Below are positions 8,692-17,378 of a stretch of DNA of 64,000 nt, one piece after another. Below the pieces are notes generated by a model, which saw only the letters and a program-made list of their open reading frames with translations, did not search any database and was not told where the DNA came from. The stretch lies in the NCBI GenBank assembly GCA_904420585.1, contig CAJFVX010000012.1, forward strand, positions 19,418 to 83,417, in the 5' to 3' direction. A program made the position numbers and the translations under genes. Position 1 is the stretch's first letter. Every line of letters begins with the position of its first letter. Source of the DNA: Candidatus Howiella intestinavium. GTDB taxonomy: Bacteria > Bacillota > Clostridia > Oscillospirales > Acutalibacteraceae.

Positions 8692-9585
8692 CTATCCGGC
8701 GGAGACTTTCCGGCGGGGCCGGCACGGCTCCTTTACGGCCATCAGAATGGCCGCAGCGGCCAGGATAAGCAGGCTGCCCACAATTTTCTGCCACCGGATT
8801 TCCTCTCCCAGAAAGAGCCAGCCGGATACACTGCAGGAGATGGGCTCGAAGAGGCAGAAAATCGCGGCGGTGGTGGCGCTGAGATACCGGATGCCCACCT
8901 GCAGGAGAATCACGGCCAAAAGGGAGGTGCAGACGGCGATGACAAGGGTATAGGCAAAAGCCTTTGGCGGCAGGGCAAAAACAATTTTCCGGGTGGGGAT
9001 ATTGTATAGGAGCATGCCGGCGGCTACGGCGATGGCCATGTAAAAGGAGTTTTTATAGGGGCTGATGTCCTTGAGCCGGGTTTTGTCCAGCCCCACCATG
9101 TACAAGGCGTAGGTGAACCCGGAGACCACCGCCAGGATGATGCCGGTAAGCGCCCCGCTCTGTCCCTTTTCCAGAAAGAAGAGTATGCCGCAGACGGCCA
9201 TAACCAGGACGGCGCTTTTGACAAGGCCCAGCCGTTCCTTAAAAAATATCCGGCAGAGGAGGGCCACAAACACCGGATACAAAAAGTGCAGGGTGGTGGA
9301 AATGCCGATGCCGGCGTAGGGGTAGGCGGAGTAGAGCATCAGGGTGGTGGCCCCCCGGCCCAGTACCCCGAAAAGGACGACGCAGCTGAGCGTCCGCCCG
9401 GACAGCCGGAAATCTTCCCGCCGGATGAGCAGGATAAGGAACAGGATGGGCACCACCAGCAGGTTCCGGTAGAAGGTCAGGGTCTCCGGGGTGCTGCCCA
9501 TGTCATAGGTCTTGGAGGCCAGCACCGGCGTGAAGCCGAACAGCAGCGCCGACAGAATGGTGGCCGCAATCCCTTTTGCTTTCAT
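8692..9585 (-). CDS. EamA-family drug/metabolite transporter
   Basis: 297-aa integral membrane protein with about ten hydrophobic helices in two repeats, typical of the DMT/EamA superfamily. The opening motif SALLFGFTPVLASKTY and the second-half segment AAIFCLFEPISCSVSGWLFLGE are characteristic (the ExPxxxxxxG motif of the family). These proteins export metabolites or amino acids; the substrate is not predictable. The start at 9585 was chosen because GGGAGGG precedes MKAKGIAAT; the longer reading frame would place a polar stretch before the first helix. It is a single gene between two terminators. Confidence 0.85.
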   Translation of the reverse strand: MKAKGIAATILSALLFGFTPVLASKTYDMGSTPETLTFYRNLLVVPILFLILLIRREDFRLSGRTLSCVVLFGVLGRGATTLMLYSAYPYAGIGISTTLHFLYPVFVALLCRIFFKERLGLVKSAVLVMAVCGILFFLEKGQSGALTGIILAVVSGFTYALYMVGLDKTRLKDISPYKNSFYMAIAVAAGMLLYNIPTRKIVFALPPKAFAYTLVIAVCTSLLAVILLQVGIRYLSATTAAIFCLFEPISCSVSGWLFLGEEIRWQKIVGSLLILAAAAILMAVKEPCRPRRKVSAG

Positions 9586-9593
9586 GTTTTCCC

Positions 9594-9631
9594 TCCCAAA
9601 AGGGCTCCCGGGCACAGAGGACCCGGGAGCC
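9594..9631 (-). terminator. Terminator after rlmI-like gene
   Basis: A 10-bp GC-rich stem (ggctcccggg at 9602-9611 with cccgggagcc at 9621-9630) followed on the minus strand by CTTTTGGG. It lies within the leader of the EamA gene. Confidence 0.65.
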
Positions 9632-9665
9632 GGTATTTCATATTTACCTGTCAGGGACATTCCCC

Positions 9666-10862
9666 TCAATATTCCCCGCAGACCTGGAAAATGTAGAATT
9701 TGAGATAGTAGGAGGCGTCGGCCGCCCAGAGAATGGGATGGTCCGGGGACTGGGTGCGGAATTCCACCTGCCGCAGCCGCCTGTGGGCGTCCTTGGCCGC
9801 CTGGCGGATGACGTTGGTAAACAGCTCATAGGTCATGAAGTGGGAGCAGGAGCAGGTGGCCAGATACCCGCCCTCCCGCAGCAGCTTCATGGCCCGCAGG
9901 TTGATTTCCCGGTAGCCTTTAGACGCGTTTTTCACCGAGTGCTGGGATTTGGTAAAGGCCGGCGGATCCAGGATGATGACGTCGAATCTTTCCCCCTGGC
10001 GCTCCAGCTGGGGCAGCAGCTGGAAAACGTCGGCGCACTGGAATTTTACCACATTTTCCATGCCGTTCAGGACGGCGTTCCTTTCGGCCTGGCGAACCCC
10101 TAACTCGGAGGCGTCCACCCCCAGGACTTCCGCCGCCCCGCCCTTGGCGGCGTTGAGGGCAAAGGAACCGGTGTGGGTAAAGCAGTCCAGAACCTTCGCC
10201 TCCTGACAGAGCTGCTGGATGGCCAGACGGTTGTATTTCTGATCCAGAAAAAAACCGGTTTTCTGGCCGTTTTCCACGTCCACCTCATACCGGATGCCGT
10301 TTTCCTCGATTTCCACTGCCGTATCGAAGGCGGGGCCGATGAAGCCCTTGACCCGCTCCATCCCCTCCTTCAGGCGCACCTTGGCATCGCTGCGCTCGTA
10401 TATGCCCCGGACGGCCACCCCGTCGGCGGCCAGGACTTCCCGCAGCAGCCGGAGGATGGTTCCCTTCAGCCGGTCGATGCCCAGGGCCAGGGACTCCACC
10501 ACCACCACATCGGCAAACTTGTCCACCACCAGGCCGGGCAGGAAGTCGGCCTCCCCGAAGATTAGGCGGCAGCTGGACGTATCCACCGTTTTCCTGCGGT
10601 ATTCCCAAGCCCTCTGCACCCGCTGGCGCAGGAAGCTTTCGTCCATAACCTGTTCCGGCCGCCGGGTCATCATGCGGATGCGGATGGTGGAATGGAGGTT
10701 GATAAAGCCTTTTCCCAGGGGGTATCCGTTAAAATCCGCCACATCCAGGATATCGCCGTTTGCAAACTCTCCCTCCACCCGGTCGATTTCATTGTCGTAA
10801 ATCCACATGCCGCCGGCCTTCATAGACCGGCCCTCGCCTTTTTTCAGGAATGCTGTCGCCAT
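9666..10862 (-). CDS. rlmI: Class I rRNA large-subunit methyltransferase, RlmI family
   Basis: 398-aa S-adenosylmethionine-dependent methyltransferase. An N-terminal PUA-like segment (MATAFLKKGEGRSMKAGGMWIY, then GDILDVADFNG) precedes an EEHEE-like middle and a Rossmann domain with VLDCFTHTGSFAL (SAM loop), LDPPAFTKS (motif IV) and a CSCSH motif holding the cysteine expected in m5C-RNA methyltransferases. The family methylates C1962 of 23S rRNA in E. coli. The start was set at MATAFLKK because the preceding residues are non-conserved and a purine-rich Shine-Dalgarno precedes it. It follows adenine deaminase by 70 bp on the same strand. Confidence 0.88.
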   Translation of the reverse strand: MATAFLKKGEGRSMKAGGMWIYDNEIDRVEGEFANGDILDVADFNGYPLGKGFINLHSTIRIRMMTRRPEQVMDESFLRQRVQRAWEYRRKTVDTSSCRLIFGEADFLPGLVVDKFADVVVVESLALGIDRLKGTILRLLREVLAADGVAVRGIYERSDAKVRLKEGMERVKGFIGPAFDTAVEIEENGIRYEVDVENGQKTGFFLDQKYNRLAIQQLCQEAKVLDCFTHTGSFALNAAKGGAAEVLGVDASELGVRQAERNAVLNGMENVVKFQCADVFQLLPQLERQGERFDVIILDPPAFTKSQHSVKNASKGYREINLRAMKLLREGGYLATCSCSHFMTYELFTNVIRQAAKDAHRRLRQVEFRTQSPDHPILWAADASYYLKFYIFQVCGEY

Positions 10863-10932
10863 TCTATCTATCCTTTCCGGGCAGCAGGGCTGTCCAGCCG
10901 CCGTATTTGCTTTCTTTCGTACTGTCTGCGGC

Positions 10933-12741
10933 CTACGCTTCCTCCCCTGTCTCCAGCGGCACAAAGCGGAAGGCGGTGCAGTCCACCAGCCCCCGGTCGG
11001 TCAGGCGCAGCTCGGGCAGGCAGGCCAGGGGGATGAGGGCCATGGTCATAAAGGGGGAGGGCAGGGTGCAGCCGATCTGCTTCCAGGCCTCCTCCAGCCC
11101 GGCCACCAGTCCGGCCATCTCGGCTGCCGGCTTGTCGTTCATAAGCCCGGCGATGGGCAGGGGGGCGCAGCCCAGCACCTTGCCGTCCTGCACCGCCGCC
11201 ATACCGCCGCCGCATTGGATGAGGGTGTTGGCCGCCAGGGCCATATCGGCGTCGTTTGTGCCCATGACCAGCAGGTTGTGGGCGTCGTGGGCCACCGTAC
11301 TGGCCAGGGCCCCCCGCTTGATGCCGAAGCCCTTGACAAAGCCCACCCCCTTGGCGCCGGTTGCATGGTGCCGCTCGAAGACCACCGTTTTCAGAACGTC
11401 CTGTTCCGTATCGCTTTCCAGCTTCCCGTCCTGTACCTTCAGGGTCACATGCTTTTCATAATCCCCCACCCGGGCCGGTATGACCTGGATAGCCCGGATT
11501 TCCACCTCGTCCTTGCCTGCGGGGGCGGGGACGACAAAGCTTTCGGGGGTGATGGCATCCTTTATATGCATGGAGTGCAGGGCCTGCTCCGGGTAGGCGT
11601 AGGGGGGGAGTTCTGCCAGCATCCGGCCCTTTTCGGCCACTATCTCCCCGTCGATGAGCACCCGGGTGACCGCAAACCGTTCCAGATCCTCCAGGAAAAC
11701 CATGTCGGCGCACTTGCCGGGGGTGATGCTGCCCAGTTCATGATCCATCTGGTAGCACTGGGCGGTGTTGATGGTGGCCATCTGGATGGCCGTCACGGGG
11801 TCGATGCCCTCCTCCACCGCCCGGCGGAGGATGTGGTCCATGTGCCCCAGGGCGGTCAGGGTGTGGGGGTGGGTGTCGTCAGATATGAGGCAGGCAAAAC
11901 GGGTGTCCACCGTGTGTTCGGTAATGGCCTTTGCCACCTCATGCAGGTCGTGCCAGGCGCTGCCCTCCCGCAGCTGGGCGTACATCCCCAGGCGCATTTT
12001 GGCCAGGGCGTCCTCGGCCCGGGTGGATTCATGGCAGCAGCGGATGCCGCTGGCGATGTAGGCGTTGAGCCCCGGCCCGGTCTCGGGCATGGAGTAGTGG
12101 CCGGTGACGATTTTATCCGCCTTTAAGGTCGCGCCCACAATGTCGTGGGCGTGGTCGGAGCCGCTGAGAATACCGGGGAAGTTCATCATCTCCCCCAGGC
12201 CCACCATGCGCTCCCAGCCCATGGCGGCGGCCACGTCGGCCGGGCCCACAAAGCTGCCCGTGTCCTCAAAGCCGGGGACGGCCGGCACGCAGGAGGGCAT
12301 GACGAACATGGTCTTTAAGGGCGACCGGGCGGCGTCGTCCATCATCCATTTGACCCCCTCCGGCCCCAGCACATTGCAGATTTCGTGGGGGTCGGGGTAG
12401 ATGCCGGTGGTGCCGTGGGGGATGACCGCCTTGGCGTACTCCCCCGCACTGAGCATGGAGGATTCAATATGGATGTGGCCGTCCAGGAAGCCGGGGGCGA
12501 TGTACTGTCCCGCCGCGTCCAGAACGTCGGTGTCCGGCCCGATGCAGTGGCCTACATCCCCCACCATGGCGATGCGTCCCCTGGCTATGGCCACGCCTAT
12601 ATCCTCCTGAACCTCGGCGGTGCAGACGTTGACAAGCCTTGCGTGGAGAATCACCCGTTCGGCCGGTTCCCGGCCGCCGGCCACGGCCGCCAGGGTGCGG
12701 CTGGCCTCCCAAAGGGGTACCTTGCAGAATACGTTGCGCAT
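10933..12741 (-). CDS. ade: Adenine deaminase
   Basis: 602-aa cytoplasmic amidohydrolase converting adenine to hypoxanthine plus ammonia for purine salvage. The metal-binding signature GFLDGHIHIESSML (His89, His91) matches the adenine deaminase branch, as do SCVPAVPGFED, LGEMMNFPG, GHYSMPETGPGLN and the C-terminal domain VAHDAHNLLVMGTND with GGGMAAV. Length is normal for Ade. The ATG at 12741 (MRNVFCKVP) follows AAAGGAG; the open frame extends upstream but overlaps sequence next to trmO without similarity. It lies 49 bp downstream of trmO. Confidence 0.95.
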   Translation of the reverse strand: MRNVFCKVPLWEASRTLAAVAGGREPAERVILHARLVNVCTAEVQEDIGVAIARGRIAMVGDVGHCIGPDTDVLDAAGQYIAPGFLDGHIHIESSMLSAGEYAKAVIPHGTTGIYPDPHEICNVLGPEGVKWMMDDAARSPLKTMFVMPSCVPAVPGFEDTGSFVGPADVAAAMGWERMVGLGEMMNFPGILSGSDHAHDIVGATLKADKIVTGHYSMPETGPGLNAYIASGIRCCHESTRAEDALAKMRLGMYAQLREGSAWHDLHEVAKAITEHTVDTRFACLISDDTHPHTLTALGHMDHILRRAVEEGIDPVTAIQMATINTAQCYQMDHELGSITPGKCADMVFLEDLERFAVTRVLIDGEIVAEKGRMLAELPPYAYPEQALHSMHIKDAITPESFVVPAPAGKDEVEIRAIQVIPARVGDYEKHVTLKVQDGKLESDTEQDVLKTVVFERHHATGAKGVGFVKGFGIKRGALASTVAHDAHNLLVMGTNDADMALAANTLIQCGGGMAAVQDGKVLGCAPLPIAGLMNDKPAAEMAGLVAGLEEAWKQIGCTLPSPFMTMALIPLACLPELRLTDRGLVDCTAFRFVPLETGEEA

Positions 12742-12790
12742 GAAAATCGACTCCTTTCTCATTGTAATGGCATAGAATATAAGGTCGGGG

Positions 12791-13492
12791 CTAGTCCTTC
12801 CCCGCCGGTTCCACTTCCAGCACGTACAGTTTTTCCCCTTCCACCCGGAAGCGGATTTCGGCGCCGGCGAAGGCAAAGCCGTAGACCCGGCGGCTGTCCT
12901 TCTGGTAGGCCGGCCGGGGATCCTGGGCCAGCACCTGCTTTAGGGCCTCCCGCTTTTCGGAGGGGATCCGCTCCAGCAGGGGGGCGGGGAAGTCCACCGC
13001 CAGATGGGAAAAGGCGGTTTTGTCGGTAAAGCCCCCGACAGCGTCCGGCAGGCAGTCGGCGTAGGGCAGGTAGGGCTTGATGTCGAAAATGGGGGTGCCG
13101 TCCATCAAATCGGCGCCGGACACCAGCAGCTGGGGTCCCTCTTCGGTGTGCAGGCGGATTTCCTCCAGCCTAACGGCCGACAGCCCCAGGGCGTTGGGCC
13201 GGAAGGGGGAGCGGGTGGCGAAGACCCCCATCCGCCGGTTGCCCCCCAGGCGGGGCGGCCGCACGGTGGGGGACCAGTCCTCCCGCAAAGCGCCGGAAAA
13301 TTCCCAAATCAGCCAGATGTGGGAAAAATCCTCCAGCCCCCGCAGGGCGTCGGGATTGCGGTAGGGAGGGGTGAAGACGATGCGCGCCTCGGTGTCGGCC
13401 AGGCCGCTCTGCCGGGGCAGGCCGAACTTGGTGGGGAATTCGCTGCGGATGTGGGCGATGACCTTGGCGGTATAGGCGTCCGGATGGGACAT
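12791..13492 (-). CDS. trmO: tRNA (N6-threonylcarbamoyladenosine-37) methyltransferase TrmO
   Basis: 233-aa SAM-dependent enzyme of the TsaA/YaeB family, which methylates t6A37 in threonine tRNAs. Conserved blocks visible are FGLPRQSGLADTEARIVF, FSHIWLIWEFSGA, MGVFATRSPFRPNALGLS and DLMDGTPIFDIKPYLPYAD, the last two being the family signatures. The start at 13492 was chosen for the strong GGAGGTGA site seven bases upstream. It is the first gene of a minus-strand run with ade and rlmI, and its promoter overlaps that of the divergent GGDEF gene. Confidence 0.94.
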   Translation of the reverse strand: MSHPDAYTAKVIAHIRSEFPTKFGLPRQSGLADTEARIVFTPPYRNPDALRGLEDFSHIWLIWEFSGALREDWSPTVRPPRLGGNRRMGVFATRSPFRPNALGLSAVRLEEIRLHTEEGPQLLVSGADLMDGTPIFDIKPYLPYADCLPDAVGGFTDKTAFSHLAVDFPAPLLERIPSEKREALKQVLAQDPRPAYQKDSRRVYGFAFAGAEIRFRVEGEKLYVLEVEPAGKD

Positions 13493-13533
13493 CAGTGTCA
13501 CCTCCGTTTTTTCATCCTTTGCTGATATAATGC

Positions 13534-13590
13534 TTGTGATTTCCAATTCCTGTATGCTATAATTATACATCATCCCACTAAGTTTATCTA
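13534..13590. promoter_or_regulatory. Overlapping divergent promoters for trmO and the GGDEF gene
   Basis: On the plus strand TTGTGA (13534-13539), an 18-bp spacer and TATAAT (13558-13563) with an extended TGC. On the minus strand TATAAT lies at 13567-13562 with a weak TAGATA -35 at 13590-13585, spacer 17. The two -10 boxes share bases 13562-13563, so the polymerases should compete. Confidence 0.65.
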
Positions 13591-13620
13591 CAGATGTTTT
13601 TATAAAGGATGCTGCCTGAA

Positions 13621-14721
13621 ATGCTGTTTATCGAATGCCTGGTGATCTTGGAAATGGTGGCGGTCAATCTGCTGACCTTTGACCGCTGCTGCTGTAAAAA
13701 ATATGGAGCGGCCATTACGGCGGCGTTGCTGGCTGGGTTTACGGTTTTGCTCTTCGGACCGGTTTATGCATGCAAGCATTTTTTTCATCTTTCCAGCGGC
13801 AGCGGCATTTTGCTCCCTCTGGGCTTTCTGTATCTCATCCCCCTGCGTCTGCTGTACCGGGAGCGGCTTTCCCGGGTTTTCGCCGTCATGTGCATGAACT
13901 GGCTGTATACCATGGGCGTCCAGGCTCTGGTTCTCCATGCTGTGCGCCTGATTGGGGCGGAGAACGATTTTCTTGCAGTTTTTCTGCTGAGCAGCCTTAT
14001 TTTTCTTTTGACGCTTCCGCCCTTTTATAAGTACCTTGTGCCAAAATATATTTTTATTTTACAGCACCCCCAGTCCTTTGGCCGGTATTGGACGGGATAT
14101 CTCATCTGCAACGGCGGCCTGCATTTTATCCTGTTGGTCGCCCTGCACGTCGCATTTATGCAGGAGACCGGTTCCCTGCTGAAGCTGTTCATTCTGCTTT
14201 TGCTGCTGGCCGCCACCTTTTTTTCTTATGCCCTGCTGTATAGGGTGGTCAGCGGCACGGTGAAAATGAACCATCTGGAGCATCAGGTCCTCCACGACCC
14301 CCTCACCGGCCTGTGCAACCGGGTGCAGCTGTTTCGGGATTTGGAGCGGCTGCTGGAGGAAGAGCGGGAGTTTTCCGTCCTCTTTATGGATTTGGACGGC
14401 TTTAAGCAGGTCAACGACCGGTACGGCCATACCGTAGGGGACAGATATCTGCAGCATTTTGCCGCCATAAGCGCCGATATATGCAGCGCTGGCGGACAGG
14501 TTTACCGCTTTGGGGGCGATGAATTTATAGTGCTGTACACCGGCGCCGCGCCGGCCGAGACGGTGGAAAACCTGCGGGAATGTCGGGGTTGGGAGTTGGG
14601 CGCCCCCTGCCCCTTCAACCAGGTAAGCATAGGCGTGCTGCTCTGCCGGCCGCCCCACAAAAGCGCCGAAGAGATTCTGCGGCAGGTGGATGAAGCGATG
14701 TACGCCGATAAATCCAAATAG
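13621..14721 (+). CDS. Membrane-bound diguanylate cyclase (GGDEF protein)
   Basis: 366-aa inner-membrane signalling protein. About six hydrophobic helices fill residues 1-210, then a GGDEF domain begins at LEHQVLHDPLTGLCNR. The catalytic motif RFGGDEF is intact (GGDEF near residues 298-302) and MDLDGFKQVNDRYGH carries the metal-binding Asp, so it should make cyclic di-GMP from two GTP. No RxxD inhibitory site stands five residues before the motif, suggesting no product inhibition. An ATG four codons upstream (13609) is possible, but AAAGGA is better spaced for 13621. The membrane part is of unknown ligand. Confidence 0.87.
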   Translation: MLFIECLVILEMVAVNLLTFDRCCCKKYGAAITAALLAGFTVLLFGPVYACKHFFHLSSGSGILLPLGFLYLIPLRLLYRERLSRVFAVMCMNWLYTMGVQALVLHAVRLIGAENDFLAVFLLSSLIFLLTLPPFYKYLVPKYIFILQHPQSFGRYWTGYLICNGGLHFILLVALHVAFMQETGSLLKLFILLLLLAATFFSYALLYRVVSGTVKMNHLEHQVLHDPLTGLCNRVQLFRDLERLLEEEREFSVLFMDLDGFKQVNDRYGHTVGDRYLQHFAAISADICSAGGQVYRFGGDEFIVLYTGAAPAETVENLRECRGWELGAPCPFNQVSIGVLLCRPPHKSAEEILRQVDEAMYADKSK

Positions 14722-14726
14722 GGCGC

Positions 14727-15488
14727 CTACAGCCGCACCGACCAATCGCCGTAGGAAAAGGTGCCGGCGCCGTGGCGAAGCAGGCCTTTGCCCTCCAGCT
14801 GCCGGAAGGCATCCCGCATACGCAGGAGGATTTCCGGCGCGATGTCCAGTGTATGATGGCCGGGAAACAGGCGGCTGGCCGGCAGCGCCGCCACCCTTTC
14901 CAGGGAGCGGAGGTAGGCTGCGGGGTCGGTAGAGGGAAAATAAGTGGTGAGGGCGCCCTTATAGGCCAAATCCCCCGTGAAAAGATAGCCCCGGTCCGGC
15001 TCCCAAAAGCACATGTGCCCGGGCGAATGGCCCGGGGTGTGCAGGACTTCAATGCGCCGGCCGCCCATATCTATGCTTTCCTTGCCCTCCAGCACCCGGG
15101 CGGGATGGCCCTGAAAAAAGGTGTAGCTGTCGATATTGTAACCCGCCGGCAGACGGCAGCGTTCGGTCACATAGCCCTTGATGGTTTCCAGCGGCTGGGG
15201 GAACCCGCCCTCCAGCCAGCTCAGTTCGGCCCTGTGGGCGTAAAAATCGGGGTAGTATTTGTGCCCGCCGATGTGGTCCCAATGGATATGGGTGGCCACA
15301 GCGGTTACGGGCTTTTCCGTCAGCCGGGACACCGGCCGGGAGATATCGCAGATGCCGAGTCCCGTATCGATGAGCAGGCTGCGCTTGCCGCCGTTCAGCA
15401 GATAGCAGTGGGTTTCCTCCCAGTGGCGGTATTCGCTGATGATATAGGTGTCTGCATCTATTTTATCTATGGTAAACCAGTCGTCCAT
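14727..15488 (-). CDS. MBL-fold metallohydrolase
   Basis: 253-aa cytoplasmic metallo-beta-lactamase-fold enzyme. The metal-binding THIHWDHIGGH (His67, His69, Asp71, His72) is complete, with later ligands in HTPGHSPGHMCF, TGDLAY and PGHH. It resembles the glyoxalase II-like branch (hydroxyacylglutathione hydrolase family) and probably hydrolyses a thioester or similar small molecule; the substrate is unknown. The start at 15488 follows AAGGAAGGG. The gene ends five bases from the convergent GGDEF stop codon, so the two transcripts overlap at their ends. Confidence 0.85.
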   Translation of the reverse strand: MDDWFTIDKIDADTYIISEYRHWEETHCYLLNGGKRSLLIDTGLGICDISRPVSRLTEKPVTAVATHIHWDHIGGHKYYPDFYAHRAELSWLEGGFPQPLETIKGYVTERCRLPAGYNIDSYTFFQGHPARVLEGKESIDMGGRRIEVLHTPGHSPGHMCFWEPDRGYLFTGDLAYKGALTTYFPSTDPAAYLRSLERVAALPASRLFPGHHTLDIAPEILLRMRDAFRQLEGKGLLRHGAGTFSYGDWSVRL

Positions 15489-15516
15489 GGTATTTCCCTT
15501 CCTTTTATCGGATGAA

Positions 15517-15550
15517 AAAAGCCCGGGAACCGCATGGTTCCGGGCTTTTC
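15517..15550 (-). terminator. Terminator of the tRNA operon
   Basis: A GC-rich 11-bp stem with a GCAT loop, followed on the minus strand by a T6 run. It lies directly downstream of tRNA-Gln and 29 bases before the MBL hydrolase start codon. Confidence 0.8.
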
Positions 15551-15553
15551 TGC

Positions 15554-15628
15554 TGGCTGGGATGGCTGGATTCGAACCAGCGAGTGACGGAGTCAAAGTC
15601 CGTTGCCTTACCCCTTGGCTACACCCCA
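15554..15628 (-). tRNA. tRNA-Gln (anticodon TTG)
   Basis: 75-nt cloverleaf on the minus strand beginning TGGGGTGTAGCC. The anticodon loop ACTTTGACT has anticodon TTG, the T-arm is GGTTCGAATCC, and the acceptor end CATCCCA is followed by an encoded CCA. The U1 start is typical of bacterial tRNA-Gln. Confidence 0.95.
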
Positions 15629-15647
15629 ATATTTTGGGTAATATGCG

Positions 15648-15676
15648 GCATGCCGCAGACACTGTCTGCGGCATGC
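15648..15676 (-). repeat. Hairpin in the tRNA spacer
   Basis: A perfect 13-bp inverted repeat (gcatgccgcagac with its complement, loop act) lies between the two tRNA genes. There is no T tract, so it is more likely a processing signal than a terminator. Confidence 0.5.
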
Positions 15677-15680
15677 TCAT

Positions 15681-15757
15681 TGGGGTGGATAATCGGGCTC
15701 GAACCGACGACCTCCAGGGCCACAACCTGGCACTCTAACCAACTGAGCTATATCCAC
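15681..15757 (-). tRNA. tRNA-His (anticodon GTG)
   Basis: Cloverleaf starting GTGGATATAGCTCAG on the minus strand, with anticodon GTG in GGTTGTGGCC, a GGTTCGAGCC T-arm and an encoded CCA. The base before position 1 is G (15758) and faces a C discriminator, giving the extra G-1:C73 pair unique to tRNA-His. Confidence 0.95.
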
Positions 15758-15796
15758 CATACAGTCTTTCGCGCAGGGCTCCTGCACGCAAAGGTC

Positions 15797-15824
15797 ATTA
15801 TACCACAGATTCCCCGTTTGTCAA
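15797..15824 (-). promoter_or_regulatory. Promoter of the tRNA-His/tRNA-Gln operon
   Basis: On the minus strand TTGACA (15824-15819), a 16-bp spacer and TATAAT (15802-15797) with an extended TGG. It is a near-consensus strong promoter about 40 bases upstream of tRNA-His. Confidence 0.85.
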
Positions 15825-15846
15825 GACCGGATTTTCCGGCCGCCGC

Positions 15847-16068
15847 TTACAGCGCGAAGTCCTCGGGTTTGTATACCGGCAGCTTCCGGGGCCGTTTGGG
15901 CACCCGCTTGAGGGGGTCGTACCGGTATTTCCGGCAGGCGTCGGCCGGCTCCATGACCCCCCGGAGGGGGCAGAGCACCCGGTCGGTGCCCGGGCAGCGG
16001 CGGCCCCGCCGGCAGTAGGCGCAGGCCGGCGGAATATCCTTATTAAAATATTTGGCTCCCATTGGCAT
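15847..16068 (-). CDS. Small cysteine-rich conserved protein of unknown function
   Basis: 73-aa basic protein with five cysteines (CAYC near residues 16-19, then single Cys in RRCPG, VLCPL and DACRK). The spacing suggests a small zinc or iron-sulfur site. The C-terminal stretch RKYRYDPLKRVPKRPRKL is strongly basic and proline-rich and could contact nucleic acid. From memory, very similar short proteins occur in many Oscillospiraceae genomes, but no function is known to me. It stands alone between the tRNA promoter and ylbJ. Confidence 0.7.
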   Translation of the reverse strand: MPMGAKYFNKDIPPACAYCRRGRRCPGTDRVLCPLRGVMEPADACRKYRYDPLKRVPKRPRKLPVYKPEDFAL

Positions 16069-16138
16069 CCGTCCGTTCCGTCATAGCGTTTTTTCTAGTA
16101 TAGCAGAAAAAAGCGAAAAAGGAAAGAAGCAAGAGAAA

Positions 16139-17245
16139 TTACTTCGATTTTGTAAACGCCTGCACAGGGCTTTCCGCCTCCCGTCCTTTGCGGGCAAAGC
16201 AGAGGAAGACCACCAGCAAAAGCAGCATGGCAAGGGATGTTGGCAGGGAAAGGCCGCTTGCCGCCGGCTGTATAGCGGGGCGGGCGGCGGCCGCCGTGAC
16301 GGCCGGGAAGAGGGGGATAAGCAGCCGAGTCAGCAGGGCCGACAGCAGGCCGTGGGCCGCCCGGGCGGCAAAGAAGCGGCCGTATTTTGGCCGCAGACTC
16401 CCTAAGGAGGAAAGGGCCTGGAACTGCACCGACAGGCCGGCCCAGCCCAGCAGGGCGGCAAGCAGGGGCAGGGCGGCAGGGGAGGCGGCGGCCGCCGCGC
16501 CGGTGGTGACCTCCGACAGGCCGGCCAAAAGGGTCACGAGGCCCGCGGGCAGGCCGCAGGCCTGCAGAAGGGCCAGCACCACCGAAAAGAGAACCACCCA
16601 CCCGCAGATTTGCAGCATGGAAAGGGAGGCGTCGGACACCGCCTCCACAAAGGCCGGTACAGGCCCCGGACGCCGGGGGGATGGAGGCGCCTGCATAAGG
16701 GCGCGCCCCGGCCGGCCCCGGCCGTCTATGTGGCCTATAATACAGCCCAGCAAAAGGGAGGCCAGGATGTGGACGGCCAGGAGCAGCCAGCCGGCCTGCC
16801 GGTTATGCAGCATCCCCTGGCCCACGGCCGTGACCACAAAGGCGGGGCCGGCGTTGACCGTGAAGGTAAGCAGGGTATTTGCCTGCTTTTCATCCACCTG
16901 CCCGCCTTCGTACAGGCCCCGCACCAATCTGGCCCCCACGGGGTACCCGGCGATGAAGGAGAGGAAAACGGCGCCGCCGGCGGCTGCCGGCAGCTTAAAG
17001 AGCAGGGGCGCCGCCGGCCGCAGCAGCCGCCCGATGAGGTCGCTGAGGCCGGATTTGGAGATGAAAAGGGCGGCTATCATAAAGGGGAACAGGGAGGGGA
17101 TGACCACCTGGCCGCAGAGGGAAAGGCCGGCGGCCGCCCCGGCGGAAGCCTCTTTTCCATAGACGAACAGCCCGGCGGCAAAGGCGGCCGCCAGGCAGGC
17201 GGCGGGCAGCAGGGCGGCCTTATGCAGGCGGATAGAGGCGGTCAT
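16139..17245 (-). CDS. ylbJ: Sporulation integral membrane protein YlbJ
   Basis: 368-aa membrane protein of the nucleoside recognition/YlbJ family, needed in B. subtilis for spore cortex formation and expressed in the mother cell under sigma-E. Visible hallmarks are the alanine-rich N-terminal helix, SLFPFMIAALFISKSGL, FIAGYPVGARLVRGLYE and TFTVNAGPAFVVTAVGQGML. The start at 17245 (MTASIRLHK) follows AGAAGGA; the longer frame upstream runs into the divergent yqfC region. It is transcribed away from yqfC-yqfD, so the shared 207-bp interval probably holds both sporulation promoters. Confidence 0.9.
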   Translation of the reverse strand: MTASIRLHKAALLPAACLAAAFAAGLFVYGKEASAGAAAGLSLCGQVVIPSLFPFMIAALFISKSGLSDLIGRLLRPAAPLLFKLPAAAGGAVFLSFIAGYPVGARLVRGLYEGGQVDEKQANTLLTFTVNAGPAFVVTAVGQGMLHNRQAGWLLLAVHILASLLLGCIIGHIDGRGRPGRALMQAPPSPRRPGPVPAFVEAVSDASLSMLQICGWVVLFSVVLALLQACGLPAGLVTLLAGLSEVTTGAAAAASPAALPLLAALLGWAGLSVQFQALSSLGSLRPKYGRFFAARAAHGLLSALLTRLLIPLFPAVTAAAARPAIQPAASGLSLPTSLAMLLLLVVFLCFARKGREAESPVQAFTKSK

Positions 17246-17378
17246 AAGCAGTCCTTCTTTCAGCCGCAGGGCGGCGGTTTTATATGGGCATGGGCCGGCG
17301 TGGAATACCTTTATATATATGCCTGCCGGAGAGGGTTTAGCAGGAATATCCCTGCAGAGCGGAGAGAAAGGTATAAAC

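Noticed and set aside
10807..12126. 439-codon plus-strand frame over adenine deaminase
   Set aside because: The minus-strand frame has intact metal-binding motifs and a Shine-Dalgarno; this one has neither.
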